A stretch of DNA of 64,000 nt from Halopseudomonas salegens (GTDB lineage Bacteria > Pseudomonadota > Gammaproteobacteria > Pseudomonadales > Pseudomonadaceae): positions 744,001 to 808,000 of the forward strand of contig NZ_LT629787.1 of NCBI RefSeq assembly GCF_900105655.1, given 5' to 3'. Made by a program: the position numbers and the translations under genes. Below are positions 20,333 to 28,816 of this stretch, piece by piece. A model generated the notes under the pieces. That model had not been told where the DNA came from. It searched no databases and saw nothing but the letters and a program-made list of their open reading frames with translations. Positions within the stretch are counted from its first letter, which is position 1, and every line of letters begins with the position of its first letter.

Positions 20333-21379
20333 ATGAAGATATTGATTATCGGTCCGAGCTGGGTAGGCGACATGGTGATGGCGCAGACGCTGTTCGTCTG
20401 CCTCAAGCAACGCCATGGCGCTGATTGCCTCATCGATGTGTTGGCGCCGGACTGGAGTCGGCCGATTCTCGAGCGCATGCCCGAAGTCAATCAGGCACTG
20501 AGTTTTCCGCTCGGGCATGGTGTACTGGGCCTGCGCGAGCGGCGGCGTATCGGCAAGTCATTGGCCGGTCAGTACGATCAGGCCATTTTGTTGCCCAATT
20601 CGCTGAAGTCCGCACTGGTGCCTTACTTTGCAGGTATTCCCTTGCGCACCGGCTGGCTGGGCGAGATGCGTTACGGTTTGCTGAATGACCACCGCAAGCT
20701 CGACAAGCAAGCATACCCGCTGATGATCGAGCGCTTTATGGCCTTGGCCTATGAGGCTGATGCCAGCTTGCCGCAGCCCTATCCCCGCCCACAGTTGCAG
20801 ATTGAGCCTGCCAGCCGTGATGCCGCGCTTGTGCGCTTCGAGCTTGAGCTGGATCGTCCGGTGTTGGCGCTGTGCCCGGGTGCCGAATTTGGTGAAGCCA
20901 AGCGCTGGCCAAGCGAGCACTATGCCGCGGTGGCCGATCACTGCATTCGTCAGGGCTGGCAGGTCTGGCTGTTCGGCTCCAGGAATGATCATCCGGTGGG
21001 CGAGGATATCCGCCAGCGACTGATTCCCGGGCTGCGTGAAGAAGCGATAAACCTGAGTGGTGAAACCAGTCTGGCCGAAGCAATCGATTTGATGTCAGCC
21101 GCAACAGCGGTGGTCAGCAATGATTCCGGTCTCATGCATGTCGCGGCGGCGCTTGAACGCCCGTTGGTGGCGGTTTACGGTTCCACCTCGCCGGGTTTTA
21201 CTCCGCCACTGGCCGATGCTGTGGAAACCGTGCGTCTGGGCCTGGATTGCAGCCCCTGCTTCGATCGTACCTGCCGTTTCGGGCATTACAACTGCCTGCG
21301 TGACTTGCCACCGGCTCAGGTGATCGCTGCCTTGCAACGTCTGGTCGGCGACCCCTTGCCTGACCCGCAGGATCTCTGA
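20333..21379 (+). CDS. waaF: ADP-heptose:LPS heptosyltransferase II
   Basis: GT9 family enzyme that adds the second L-glycero-D-manno-heptose to the LPS inner core. The 348-residue form starts MKILIIGPSWVGDMVMAQ, the family N-terminus. The frame upstream to 20279 lies in the intergenic repeat and is rejected. The ADP-heptose site CPGAEFGEAKRWPSEHYA and the C-terminal VVSNDSGLMHVAAALERPLVAVYGSTSP are visible. No strong ribosome site. First gene of a 12-gene run reaching to 34391. Confidence 0.94.
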   Translation: MKILIIGPSWVGDMVMAQTLFVCLKQRHGADCLIDVLAPDWSRPILERMPEVNQALSFPLGHGVLGLRERRRIGKSLAGQYDQAILLPNSLKSALVPYFAGIPLRTGWLGEMRYGLLNDHRKLDKQAYPLMIERFMALAYEADASLPQPYPRPQLQIEPASRDAALVRFELELDRPVLALCPGAEFGEAKRWPSEHYAAVADHCIRQGWQVWLFGSRNDHPVGEDIRQRLIPGLREEAINLSGETSLAEAIDLMSAATAVVSNDSGLMHVAAALERPLVAVYGSTSPGFTPPLADAVETVRLGLDCSPCFDRTCRFGHYNCLRDLPPAQVIAALQRLVGDPLPDPQDL

Positions 21380-21382
21380 GGG

Positions 21383-22441
21383 ATGCGGGTACTGTTGATC
21401 AAGACGTCCTCCCTGGGCGATGTGATTCATACCTTGCCAGCATTGACCGATGCGGCCAGGGCGATCCCCGGTATCCAGTTTGACTGGGTGGTGGAAGAAG
21501 CCTTCGCCGAAATTCCGCGCTGGCATCCGGCCGTGGCCGAGGTCATACCGGTGGCGATTCGGCGCTGGCGCAAGCAGCCCCTGGCTACCTGGAAAAGTGG
21601 CGAATGGCGCGCTTGCAAACAACGCCTGGGCGCACACCCCTATGATCTGGTCATTGATGCCCAGGGCTTGCTGAAAAGTGCCTGGTTGACCCGCTATGCG
21701 CAGGGTCCGGTAGCCGGGCTGGACCGCGCCTCGGCACGTGAGCCTTTTGCCAGCCGTTTCTATGACCAGCCGCACAGCGTGGCCTGGGGTCAGCATGCGG
21801 TTGAGCGACTTCGCCAGCTGTTTGCAGCGGCGCTGGGCTATCGGGTACCGGATAGCGTGGGTGAATACGGCCTGAATCCTCAGCAAGGAAACCTGTCGGC
21901 TCAGAATGAGCCCTACCTGGTGTTTTTGCACGGCACCACCTGGGACACCAAGCACTGGCCGGAGCTCTATTGGCGGCAGTTGGCTGAACGGGTGGTTGCG
22001 CAGGGCTGGCAAGTGCGCTTGCCCTGGGGTAATCCCACGGAACAGGCGCGGGCGCAGCGTATAGCCGCCGAGCTGCCCGGGGTCAGCGTGCTGCCAAAGC
22101 TGAACCTGGCCGGTGTTGCCCGTGAGCTGGCCGGAGCCAGCGCCTGTGTCGCGGTGGATACCGGTCTCGGGCATCTGGCGGCGGCGCTGGATGTGCCGAC
22201 CCTGTCGCTGTTTGGCCCCACCAACCCCGGCTTTACCGGTGCCTACGGTGCCCGGCAACAGCATCTGGCCAGCGACTTTGCCTGCGCCCCCTGTCTGCGC
22301 AAGCGGTGCAACTACCAGCCGACTGCGGATGAACGGGCGCGATTCGACCTTTCCCGCGAGCAACCGCTATGCTTTACCCGACTCAACCCCGCCCATGTGA
22401 TGGCGCGGTTGCAACCCTTGCTGGCGTCTGAGGCAACCTGA
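21383..22441 (+). CDS. waaC: ADP-heptose:LPS heptosyltransferase I
   Basis: GT9 enzyme that attaches the first heptose to Kdo-lipid A. 352 residues starting MRVLLIKTSSLGDVIHTLPAL, where the Asp and the SLGD turn are typical of WaaC. The acceptor/donor regions FLHGTTWDTKHWPELYWRQLA and AVDTGLGHLAAALDVPTLSLFGPTNP are present. It starts three bases after waaF with GAGG in the waaF tail, and its TGA overlaps the waaG ATG (TGATG). Confidence 0.94.
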   Translation: MRVLLIKTSSLGDVIHTLPALTDAARAIPGIQFDWVVEEAFAEIPRWHPAVAEVIPVAIRRWRKQPLATWKSGEWRACKQRLGAHPYDLVIDAQGLLKSAWLTRYAQGPVAGLDRASAREPFASRFYDQPHSVAWGQHAVERLRQLFAAALGYRVPDSVGEYGLNPQQGNLSAQNEPYLVFLHGTTWDTKHWPELYWRQLAERVVAQGWQVRLPWGNPTEQARAQRIAAELPGVSVLPKLNLAGVARELAGASACVAVDTGLGHLAAALDVPTLSLFGPTNPGFTGAYGARQQHLASDFACAPCLRKRCNYQPTADERARFDLSREQPLCFTRLNPAHVMARLQPLLASEAT

Positions 22442-23574
22442 TGCAACTGGCTTTCCTGCTCTACAAGTATTTCCCCTTTGGTGGTTTGCAGCGCGATTTT
22501 GTGCGTATTGCCCAGGTCTGTCAGGCGCGTGGTCATCAGATCCGGGTCTATACCCTGAGCTGGGAGGGCGAGGTGCCGGAAGGTTTTGAACTGGTCATGG
22601 TGCCGGTCAAGTCCTGGTTCAATCACCGCCGTTACGCCAAATTCACCCGCTGGGTGCAGGCGGATATGCAGCGCCGCCCGGTCGATCGTGTCGTCGGTTT
22701 CAACAAGATGCCGGGGCTGGACAGCTACTACGCCGCCGACCCCTGTTATGAAGAAAAAGCGCGCACCCTGCGCAAGCCCATGTACCGCTACAGCCCGCGT
22801 TACCGGCATTTTTCCGCCTATGAGCGGGCCGTATTCGATCCTGCCGGGCACACCGCACTGATGATGATCTCGGCGACCCAGATGGCGTTGTTCAAGCAGC
22901 ACTACGGCACGCCTGATGAGCGCTTTCACCTTCTGCCGCCGGGCATTTCGCCGGATCGCCGTGCACCGGCCAATGCTGCCGAGCTGCGGCAGGCTGCCCG
23001 GCAACGCCTGGGCGCCGAGTTTGACTTGCCGGCGGATGGTTTGCTGCTGGTGCAGATCGGTTCGGATTTTCACCGCAAAGGCCTGGATCGCAGCATTCAG
23101 GCGCTGGCCGCGCTGCCAGAAACGTTGCGCCGGCGCACCCGCCTGGTCGCCCTGGGGGCAGATGATCCGGGCAGCATGCAGGCTCTGGCCCGTGAACATG
23201 GGGTAGCGGGGCAGGTATTCATGCCCGGTGGGCGCAAGGATGTACCGGATTTTCTGCTCGCCAGCGATGTGCTGCTGCATCCGGCGCGTCAGGAAAACAC
23301 CGGCACCGTGCTGCTCGAAGCCCTGGTCGCCGGTTTGCCTCTGTTGGTGACCGAAGTCTGTGGCTACGCGCATTATGTGCAGGATGCCGATTGCGGCCTG
23401 GTCGCCCCGGAGCCCTTTAAACAGAACGTTTTCAACGCGCAACTGGCGCAGATGCTCGGCGACGATGATCAGCGCCAGCGTTGGCAGCAGAATGCGCTGG
23501 CCTTTGCCGACAGTCATGATCTTTACAGCATGCCGGAGAAGGCCGCCGATGTGATTCTGGGTGAGATCAAGTGA
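22441..23574 (+). CDS. waaG: UDP-glucose:(heptosyl)LPS alpha-1,3-glucosyltransferase
   Basis: GT-B fold, family 4 transferase that adds the first hexose to heptose II; in P. aeruginosa this position is galactosamine, so the true donor here is open. The 377 residues include the N-terminal YKYFPFGGLQRDF loop and the family E-x7-E motif ENTGTVLLEAL. Coupled to waaC by a one-base overlap; waaP follows after 19 bases. Confidence 0.93.
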   Translation: MQLAFLLYKYFPFGGLQRDFVRIAQVCQARGHQIRVYTLSWEGEVPEGFELVMVPVKSWFNHRRYAKFTRWVQADMQRRPVDRVVGFNKMPGLDSYYAADPCYEEKARTLRKPMYRYSPRYRHFSAYERAVFDPAGHTALMMISATQMALFKQHYGTPDERFHLLPPGISPDRRAPANAAELRQAARQRLGAEFDLPADGLLLVQIGSDFHRKGLDRSIQALAALPETLRRRTRLVALGADDPGSMQALAREHGVAGQVFMPGGRKDVPDFLLASDVLLHPARQENTGTVLLEALVAGLPLLVTEVCGYAHYVQDADCGLVAPEPFKQNVFNAQLAQMLGDDDQRQRWQQNALAFADSHDLYSMPEKAADVILGEIK

Positions 23575-23593
23575 TGCCGGGGAGTCTGCAGCT

Positions 23594-24406
23594 ATGCTGA
23601 TCCTCAAGGAACCCTTCAATCGGCTGTGGGCCGATCAGGACCCTTTTGTTGCTGTCGAGGCACTGGAAGGGGAGGTATTTCGCGCCCTGGAAGGGCGGCG
23701 CACACTGCGTACCGAGGTTGAAGGGCAAGGGTATTTCGTCAAGATTCATCGAGGTATCGGCTGGACCGAGATCATCAAGAACCTCAGCCTGCTGAAAAAG
23801 CCGGTGCTGGGGGCCGAGCAGGAATGGCTGGCGATTGCCGCGCTGGAACAGGCCGGGGTCGCCACCATGCGCCCGGTGGCCTATGGGCAGCGCGGCAGCA
23901 ACCCGGCCACCCGCCACTCGTTTATCATCACTGAAGAGCTGGCACCGACCATCAGTCTGGAAGACTTTTGCCGGGACTGGCCGCAGCAGCCACCGCCTGT
24001 TGCTCTCAAGCATGCCCTGATCGAACGGGTCGCCGGGATGGTCGGGCGCATGCACCGCGCCGGGGTCAATCACCGTGACTGTTATCTGGTGCATTTTCTG
24101 CTGCATACCGAGCCAGCGCCGCAGCCTGACGCTTTCCGGCTGTCGATTATCGACCTGCACCGGGCGCAGATTCGTGACCGCGTGCCTGCCCGCTGGCGCA
24201 ACAAGGATCTGGCCGCCCTGTATTTTTCCGCCTTGCAGATTGGCCTGACCCGGCGTGACAAGTTGCGCTTTCTGCGCGCTTACTTCGATCAGCCATTGCG
24301 CCAGACCCTGCAGCAGGAAGCTCGCCTGTTGGCCTGGCTGGAGCGTCGTGCGGCCAAATTGCTTGACCGCTGGTTCCGCCGCTTCGCCCCTGGAGCCGAA
24401 GGATGA
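23594..24406 (+). CDS. waaP: LPS core heptose(I) kinase
   Basis: Kinase that phosphorylates heptose I of the inner core; essential in P. aeruginosa. The 270-residue form starts MLILKEPFNRLWADQDPF with GGGGAG upstream; the 11-residue extension to 23561 is not needed. Kinase features: YFVKIHRGIGW (ATP-site Lys), catalytic loop NHRDCYLVHFLL, and metal-site Asp in LSIIDLHRAQIRD. Very close in sequence to what I recall for P. aeruginosa WaaP (268 residues). Ends with ATGA overlap into wapP. Confidence 0.94.
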   Translation: MLILKEPFNRLWADQDPFVAVEALEGEVFRALEGRRTLRTEVEGQGYFVKIHRGIGWTEIIKNLSLLKKPVLGAEQEWLAIAALEQAGVATMRPVAYGQRGSNPATRHSFIITEELAPTISLEDFCRDWPQQPPPVALKHALIERVAGMVGRMHRAGVNHRDCYLVHFLLHTEPAPQPDAFRLSIIDLHRAQIRDRVPARWRNKDLAALYFSALQIGLTRRDKLRFLRAYFDQPLRQTLQQEARLLAWLERRAAKLLDRWFRRFAPGAEG

Positions 24407-25143
24407 CTGGTTGGACCCTGAATCCCGAATACACAACGGGCGAGAGTGGCAAGGCCTTCAGCAACCTGGACACAGTGTTTGCCTTGCAAGGGGAGTTCAT
24501 TACCAGTGATCCCCTGAGTGAGGTACATCGGGTACACATCGGTGGGCGCACCTATTACGTCAAGCGATATACCGGTGCGGGCAAACACCTGCGGCGCTAT
24601 CTGGGGCGCCCCCGGGTCCAGGCCGAATGGGAAAACCTGCTGCATTTTCAGGCCTGGGGTATTCCGGCAGCCACTGTGGTAGGTTTCGGGCTGGAGCGTG
24701 ACAACGGCGCTTTTTCCCGTGGCGCGCTGATTACTGAAGAGCTGGCCGATACGCGGGATCTGGCCTGGTTGGCGAGTCAACAGGATGCTTGCCTGGCTGA
24801 TCGCCAGTGGGTTGCCAGAGTAAGCTATCAGCTCGCCCACGCCACGCGCATGATGCATGATCAGGGTTTTGCCCATAACGATCTCAAGTGGCGCAATGTG
24901 CTGGTCACCCGCGGTGGCGAGATGTTCCTGATTGATTGTCCGACCGGGGCTTTCTGGCCGCAGCCGTTTCTTGGCTATCGCGTCATCAAGGACCTTGCCT
25001 GCCTCGACAAGATCGCCAAGTACCAGCTCAGCCGCACCCAGCGGTTACGTTTTTATCTGATCTACCAGCGGCAAACGCGATTGCGGACTGCCGATAAGCG
25101 GATCATTCGCCGCATCCTGCGGTTTTTCGAGGGACGTGAATGA
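24403..25143 (+). CDS. wapP: LPS core kinase-like protein WapP
   Basis: This 246-residue protein-kinase-fold protein of the LPS kinase family (WaaY/WapP type) is thought to phosphorylate the second heptose. TYYVKRY holds the ATP-site Lys, FAHNDLKWRNVLV is the catalytic loop, and MFLIDCPTGAFW holds the metal-binding Asp. The C-terminal KDLACLDKIAKYQLSRTQRLRFYL is shared with the other kinases of this locus. ATGA overlaps at both ends show translational coupling with waaP and wapQ. Confidence 0.9.
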   Translation: MTGWTLNPEYTTGESGKAFSNLDTVFALQGEFITSDPLSEVHRVHIGGRTYYVKRYTGAGKHLRRYLGRPRVQAEWENLLHFQAWGIPAATVVGFGLERDNGAFSRGALITEELADTRDLAWLASQQDACLADRQWVARVSYQLAHATRMMHDQGFAHNDLKWRNVLVTRGGEMFLIDCPTGAFWPQPFLGYRVIKDLACLDKIAKYQLSRTQRLRFYLIYQRQTRLRTADKRIIRRILRFFEGRE

Positions 25144-25916
25144 CAGCCCAACCTTTTATTGCAGTCAACGCCCGAGCGCTGCTTGAGCAGCATGGGCTGG
25201 ACAGCTTTGATGCACTTTGGTCTTTGCAACTGGATGCGGTGGACGACCCCAACATCGAGCGCGGAGGCTGGAGCAGTGTCTATCGGCTTACCCTGGCTGA
25301 TGAGTACGGCCGGGAGCACAATTTTTTTCTCAAGCGGCAGGATAATCATCTGACGCGAAATCTGCGCAAGCCTTTTGGTGAGCCGACCTTTGCACGCGAG
25401 TTTCGCTATATACAGGCCTATGCCAGAGCCGGGGTGCCGGCACTGGAAGCGGCTTTTTTTGCCCAGCGCGCATTGCCGGGGCATCAGCAAGCCGTTCTGC
25501 TCACCCGGGCGCTGGATGGTTATCAGGATGCGGAGGACTGGGTCGCCAGCTGGAATACGCTGAAGTGGACCGACAGGCGTGATTTGCTGCAGGCAGTTGG
25601 TGCTCTGGTGCGCTCCCTGCATAATGCTGGCCTGGTGCACAAGTGTTTGTATCTGAAGCATATTTTCCTGAAACTGGATCAGGATGGTGCCGGTGCGCGA
25701 CTGATTGATCTGGAAAAAACTCACCCGGCTTGGTTGGGTCGGCGTGATTTTGTCAGTGAACTGACCACGCTGCACCGGCGTAGCCCTGTTTTCAGTCGCA
25801 CGCAGCGCCTGCGTTTTTTGCTGGCTTATTTGGGAAGCGAGCGGGTCAACGCAGAGGCGCGGCGCTGGGTGCGGGATATCCGTCGTATGCAGGAACGCAA
25901 GGAGTCACGGCGGTGA
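25140..25916 (+). CDS. wapQ: LPS core kinase-like protein WapQ
   Basis: 258 residues, LPS kinase (InaA/Kdo-kinase-like) family. NFFLKRQDN holds the presumed ATP-site Lys and ARLIDLEKTHP the metal-site Asp. The catalytic loop is altered to LVHKCLYLKHIFL, with Lys-Cys in place of Arg/Asn-Asp, so the general-base Asp is missing at the usual place. Either the enzyme uses a different base or it is a pseudokinase. GAGGG lies before its ATG, and its TGA overlaps the GTG of the next gene. Confidence 0.85.
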   Translation: MTAQPFIAVNARALLEQHGLDSFDALWSLQLDAVDDPNIERGGWSSVYRLTLADEYGREHNFFLKRQDNHLTRNLRKPFGEPTFAREFRYIQAYARAGVPALEAAFFAQRALPGHQQAVLLTRALDGYQDAEDWVASWNTLKWTDRRDLLQAVGALVRSLHNAGLVHKCLYLKHIFLKLDQDGAGARLIDLEKTHPAWLGRRDFVSELTTLHRRSPVFSRTQRLRFLLAYLGSERVNAEARRWVRDIRRMQERKESRR

Positions 25917-27367
25917 ATGTTACCCGGCAACTGGTCGCCTATGGCCGCAAACCGCCGACACCTTTGACAGTGCCATTGGAGGCCGGGAGTGAGCTGCAGA
26001 TTACACAGTGGCTGCGTATCTTGCCCGGCAAGCGGTTGGTTGGCTGCGGGGAGTGGCAAGGGCAGCTAGTGCTGGTCAAGTTGTTTATCGCCAGCGCTGC
26101 GCGCCGGCATTGGCAGCGCGAGCTCAACGGCGTAAAAGCACTGCGGGAGCAACAGCTGCAAACGCCCGAGCTGCTTGCCAGTGGTGCCTTGCCGGGTGGG
26201 GGGTTCTATCTGATAACCCGTTATCTTGAGGGGGCTCGGAGTCTGCAGCAGAACTGGCAGGCGTTGCCCGATACCAGCCCGGCCAACCCGGATGCCCGTG
26301 CCATTGTGCAGCGGGTGCTTCGTGCTTTGGCTCAACTGCACCGCCATGGTTTGACCCAGAGCGATTTGCATCTGGGTAACTTTCTGTGTTGGCAGGATGA
26401 TCTCTATATAATTGATGGCGATGCCATCCAGCAGCACAGTCCCGGTGAACCCATCACTGCTGCCGAGGCGGCGCATAACCTGGGCCTGTTCTTTGCCCAA
26501 TTGGTGCCGGCCTGGGATGAGCAGGTTGAGCTGATGCTGATTGACTACCTGAGCCTCAACAGCGAACGCGCCTTGAACCCGGAACAGATTCAGCAGAGTA
26601 TCGACAGTGGCCGCGCCTGGCGCCTCAGGGATTACCTCGGCAAGGCAGTACGAGACTGTACCCTGTTCAGCGTACGGCAAAATTGGTGGCGTTTCCTGTC
26701 GGTCCAGCGCAAGGACAGCAAAGCGCTGACAACCTTGCTGGCAGCGCCGGATGAGCCCTTTACCCGACAGCCTCCGGCACTCAAGGATGGTGGCAGCAGT
26801 ACGGTAACCCGGGTAAGCCTTGCAGACCGCGAGCTGGTGATAAAGCGCTATAACATCAAGAGCCTGGCCCATTGGTTACGGCGTTTCTGGCGCCCCAGTC
26901 GGGCCTGGCATTCCTGGCTGGCCGGGCATCACCTCCGCTTTCTGGATATCGCCACACCGGAGCCGCTGGCCATGCTTGAGAGCCGCTTCGGACCCTTTCG
27001 CCGGCGAGCCTGGCTGGTTACTGCCTTTTGCCCTGGCCAGGATCTGTGCGAGCTGGTGCCGGCAGATGGTTCCTGCCTGCCATCACTGGAGCAGCAAAGT
27101 GCCTTGTTGGCCCTGTTTACGCAATTGCAGCGCCACCAGATATCCCATGGGGATTGCAAAGGCACCAATATCCTCTGGGCTGAGGGGTGCTTCTGGCTGA
27201 TCGACCTGGATGCCATGCAGGCCCACCAGCGTCCGGCCAGTTGGCAACAGGCCTGGGCCAGAGATCGGGCACGATTGATCCGCAACTGGCCGGCAGACAG
27301 CCAAATGGCTTGTTGGCTGGAGCAAGCACTGCCAAACTTGTCAGCTGACACTGGAATCCGAGGATGA
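25913..27367 (+). CDS. Tandem double kinase-like LPS locus protein (PA5006 type)
   Basis: 484 residues, starting at a GTG that overlaps the wapQ stop (GTGA). Two kinase-like domains lie in one chain. Domain 1 (about 1-250) has the catalytic loop GLTQSDLHLGNFL and metal Asp in LYIIDGDAIQ; domain 2 (about 285-480) has QISHGDCKGTNIL and FWLIDLDAMQ. Both keep loop Asp, Asn and metal Asp, so both may be active. I recall a protein of the same size and place in P. aeruginosa (PA5006), function not known to me. Likely role: phosphorylation of core sugars beyond heptose I and II. Confidence 0.8.
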   Translation: MNVTRQLVAYGRKPPTPLTVPLEAGSELQITQWLRILPGKRLVGCGEWQGQLVLVKLFIASAARRHWQRELNGVKALREQQLQTPELLASGALPGGGFYLITRYLEGARSLQQNWQALPDTSPANPDARAIVQRVLRALAQLHRHGLTQSDLHLGNFLCWQDDLYIIDGDAIQQHSPGEPITAAEAAHNLGLFFAQLVPAWDEQVELMLIDYLSLNSERALNPEQIQQSIDSGRAWRLRDYLGKAVRDCTLFSVRQNWWRFLSVQRKDSKALTTLLAAPDEPFTRQPPALKDGGSSTVTRVSLADRELVIKRYNIKSLAHWLRRFWRPSRAWHSWLAGHHLRFLDIATPEPLAMLESRFGPFRRRAWLVTAFCPGQDLCELVPADGSCLPSLEQQSALLALFTQLQRHQISHGDCKGTNILWAEGCFWLIDLDAMQAHQRPASWQQAWARDRARLIRNWPADSQMACWLEQALPNLSADTGIRG

Positions 27368-27370
27368 CGG

Positions 27371-28816
27371 ATGGGTAATCCTGCAACTGATGACCGCGTG
27401 CCCCTGGTGATTGATCTGGATGGCACCTTGTTGCACTCGGACCTGTTGCTGGAAAGCAGCCTGCTATTCGTGCGCACCCAGCCATGGAATGCCTGGCGGC
27501 CATTGCGTTGGTTGCAGCAGGGCGGCAAAGCCGGTCTGAAACAACGGCTTGCCGAGGCAACCGACCTGGATGTCAGCGTGCTGCCGTACAACGAAGATGT
27601 CCTGGCTCTGGCCCGTGAGGCACGCGAGCAGGGTCGTGACGTCGTTCTGGCAACTGCCAGTCACCTTTTGCTGGCGCAGCGGATAGCAGAACATTTGCAG
27701 TTGTTTGATCAGGTTTTCGCAACGGCAGACGGGCACAACCTGTCGGCAGGCAACAAGCGCGATGCCCTGGTTGCCGCTTTTGGAGTTGGTGGCTTTGATT
27801 ATGCCGGCAATGCAGCCGACGACGTGCCAGTCTGGGAGCAGGCGCGAAGCGCCATTCTGGTCAATGCGTCGGCAGCTGTAACCCGCAGCGCCAGAGCCGT
27901 CGGCAATGTCCATTCGGTCATGCGTTCCCCTGCAGCAACTGCCGGTACCTGGTTCAAGGCCTTGCGGCTGCACCAGTGGCTGAAGAATCTGCTGATTTTT
28001 GTTCCCTTGCTGGCGGCACATCAAGTGGCCAATCTGTCGTTGTGGCTGGATGGACTGCTGGCATTTTTCATCTTTGGTCTTTGTGCCTCCAGCGTGTATC
28101 TGTTGAATGACCTGCTTGACCTGAATGATGATCGCCATCACCCGGTGAAAAGCAAACGACCCTTTGCGGCGGGTCTGTTGTCAATCCGACAGGGTATGGC
28201 TGTTGCACCGACCCTGTTGGTGATCGCCTTCGCGCTGGCCTTGTGGTGCCTGCCCTTGCTGTTTGTTGGCGTCCTGTTGCTGTATTACCTGGTGACCCTG
28301 GCCTACTCGCTGCTGCTCAAGCGCATCATGGGCCTGGATGTGATCATTCTGGCCTCCTTGTATACCCTGCGGATTATTGCCGGTGTGGCGGCACTGGCCT
28401 TGACCCCAACCTTCTGGCTGTTGGCATTTTCCATGTTCATTTTTCTCAGTCTGGCGCTGGTCAAGCGCTACACCGAGTTGCGCGAACAGCGGCGCAAAGG
28501 AAATACCGAGAAATCGCGCGGGCGTGGGTATTATCCGGACGATCTGGAGATGATTTCCTCGCTGGGTGCTGCCTCGGGTTATCTGTCGGTGATGGTATTG
28601 GCCCTCTACATCAATGATGCCAAAACCATGCAAATGTACGCCTATCCACAGCTGATCTGGCTGGCTTGTCCGTTATTGCTGCTCTGGATAACCCGCATCT
28701 GGATGCTGACCCATCGTGGCCAGATGCCTGATGATCCCGTGGTGTTTGCCGTTACCGACCGCTTCAGTCTGCTGACCGGGCTGGTATTCGCACTGACTTT
28801 CTGGATTGCCGTTTGA
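27371..28816 (+). CDS. HAD phosphatase-UbiA prenyltransferase fusion (polyprenyl-P phosphoribosyltransferase)
   Basis: 481 residues. The N-terminal HAD domain (about 1-190) has the nucleophile motif IDLDGTLL with Asp15 and Asp17. The C-terminal UbiA-family membrane domain (about 200-481, seven or more membrane segments) carries YLLNDLLDLNDDRHHPVKSKRPFAAG and LDVIILASLYTLRIIAG, close to the mycobacterial decaprenyl-phosphate 5-phosphoribosyltransferase. SLALVKRYTELRE is also typical of that subgroup and not of ubiquinone UbiA. Predicted reaction: PRPP + polyprenyl phosphate to polyprenyl-phospho-ribose-5-P, then 5-P removal by the HAD domain. The next two genes fit DprE1 and DprE2. GAGG precedes the ATG. 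Substrate is inferred. Confidence 0.82.
   Translation: MGNPATDDRVPLVIDLDGTLLHSDLLLESSLLFVRTQPWNAWRPLRWLQQGGKAGLKQRLAEATDLDVSVLPYNEDVLALAREAREQGRDVVLATASHLLLAQRIAEHLQLFDQVFATADGHNLSAGNKRDALVAAFGVGGFDYAGNAADDVPVWEQARSAILVNASAAVTRSARAVGNVHSVMRSPAATAGTWFKALRLHQWLKNLLIFVPLLAAHQVANLSLWLDGLLAFFIFGLCASSVYLLNDLLDLNDDRHHPVKSKRPFAAGLLSIRQGMAVAPTLLVIAFALALWCLPLLFVGVLLLYYLVTLAYSLLLKRIMGLDVIILASLYTLRIIAGVAALALTPTFWLLAFSMFIFLSLALVKRYTELREQRRKGNTEKSRGRGYYPDDLEMISSLGAASGYLSVMVLALYINDAKTMQMYAYPQLIWLACPLLLLWITRIWMLTHRGQMPDDPVVFAVTDRFSLLTGLVFALTFWIAV

Noticed and set aside
21095..23619. Two long minus-strand frames (422 and 435 residues) opposite waaF, waaC and waaG
   Set aside because: All three sense genes are clear GT9/GT4 enzymes; antisense frames have no motifs.
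24419..24436. Minus-strand frame beginning MCIRDS, a peptide known from sequencing-adapter contamination
   Set aside because: The underlying bases (TTGTGTATTCGGGATTCA) are not the transposase adapter sequence and lie inside the intact wapP gene; coincidence, no sign of contamination.
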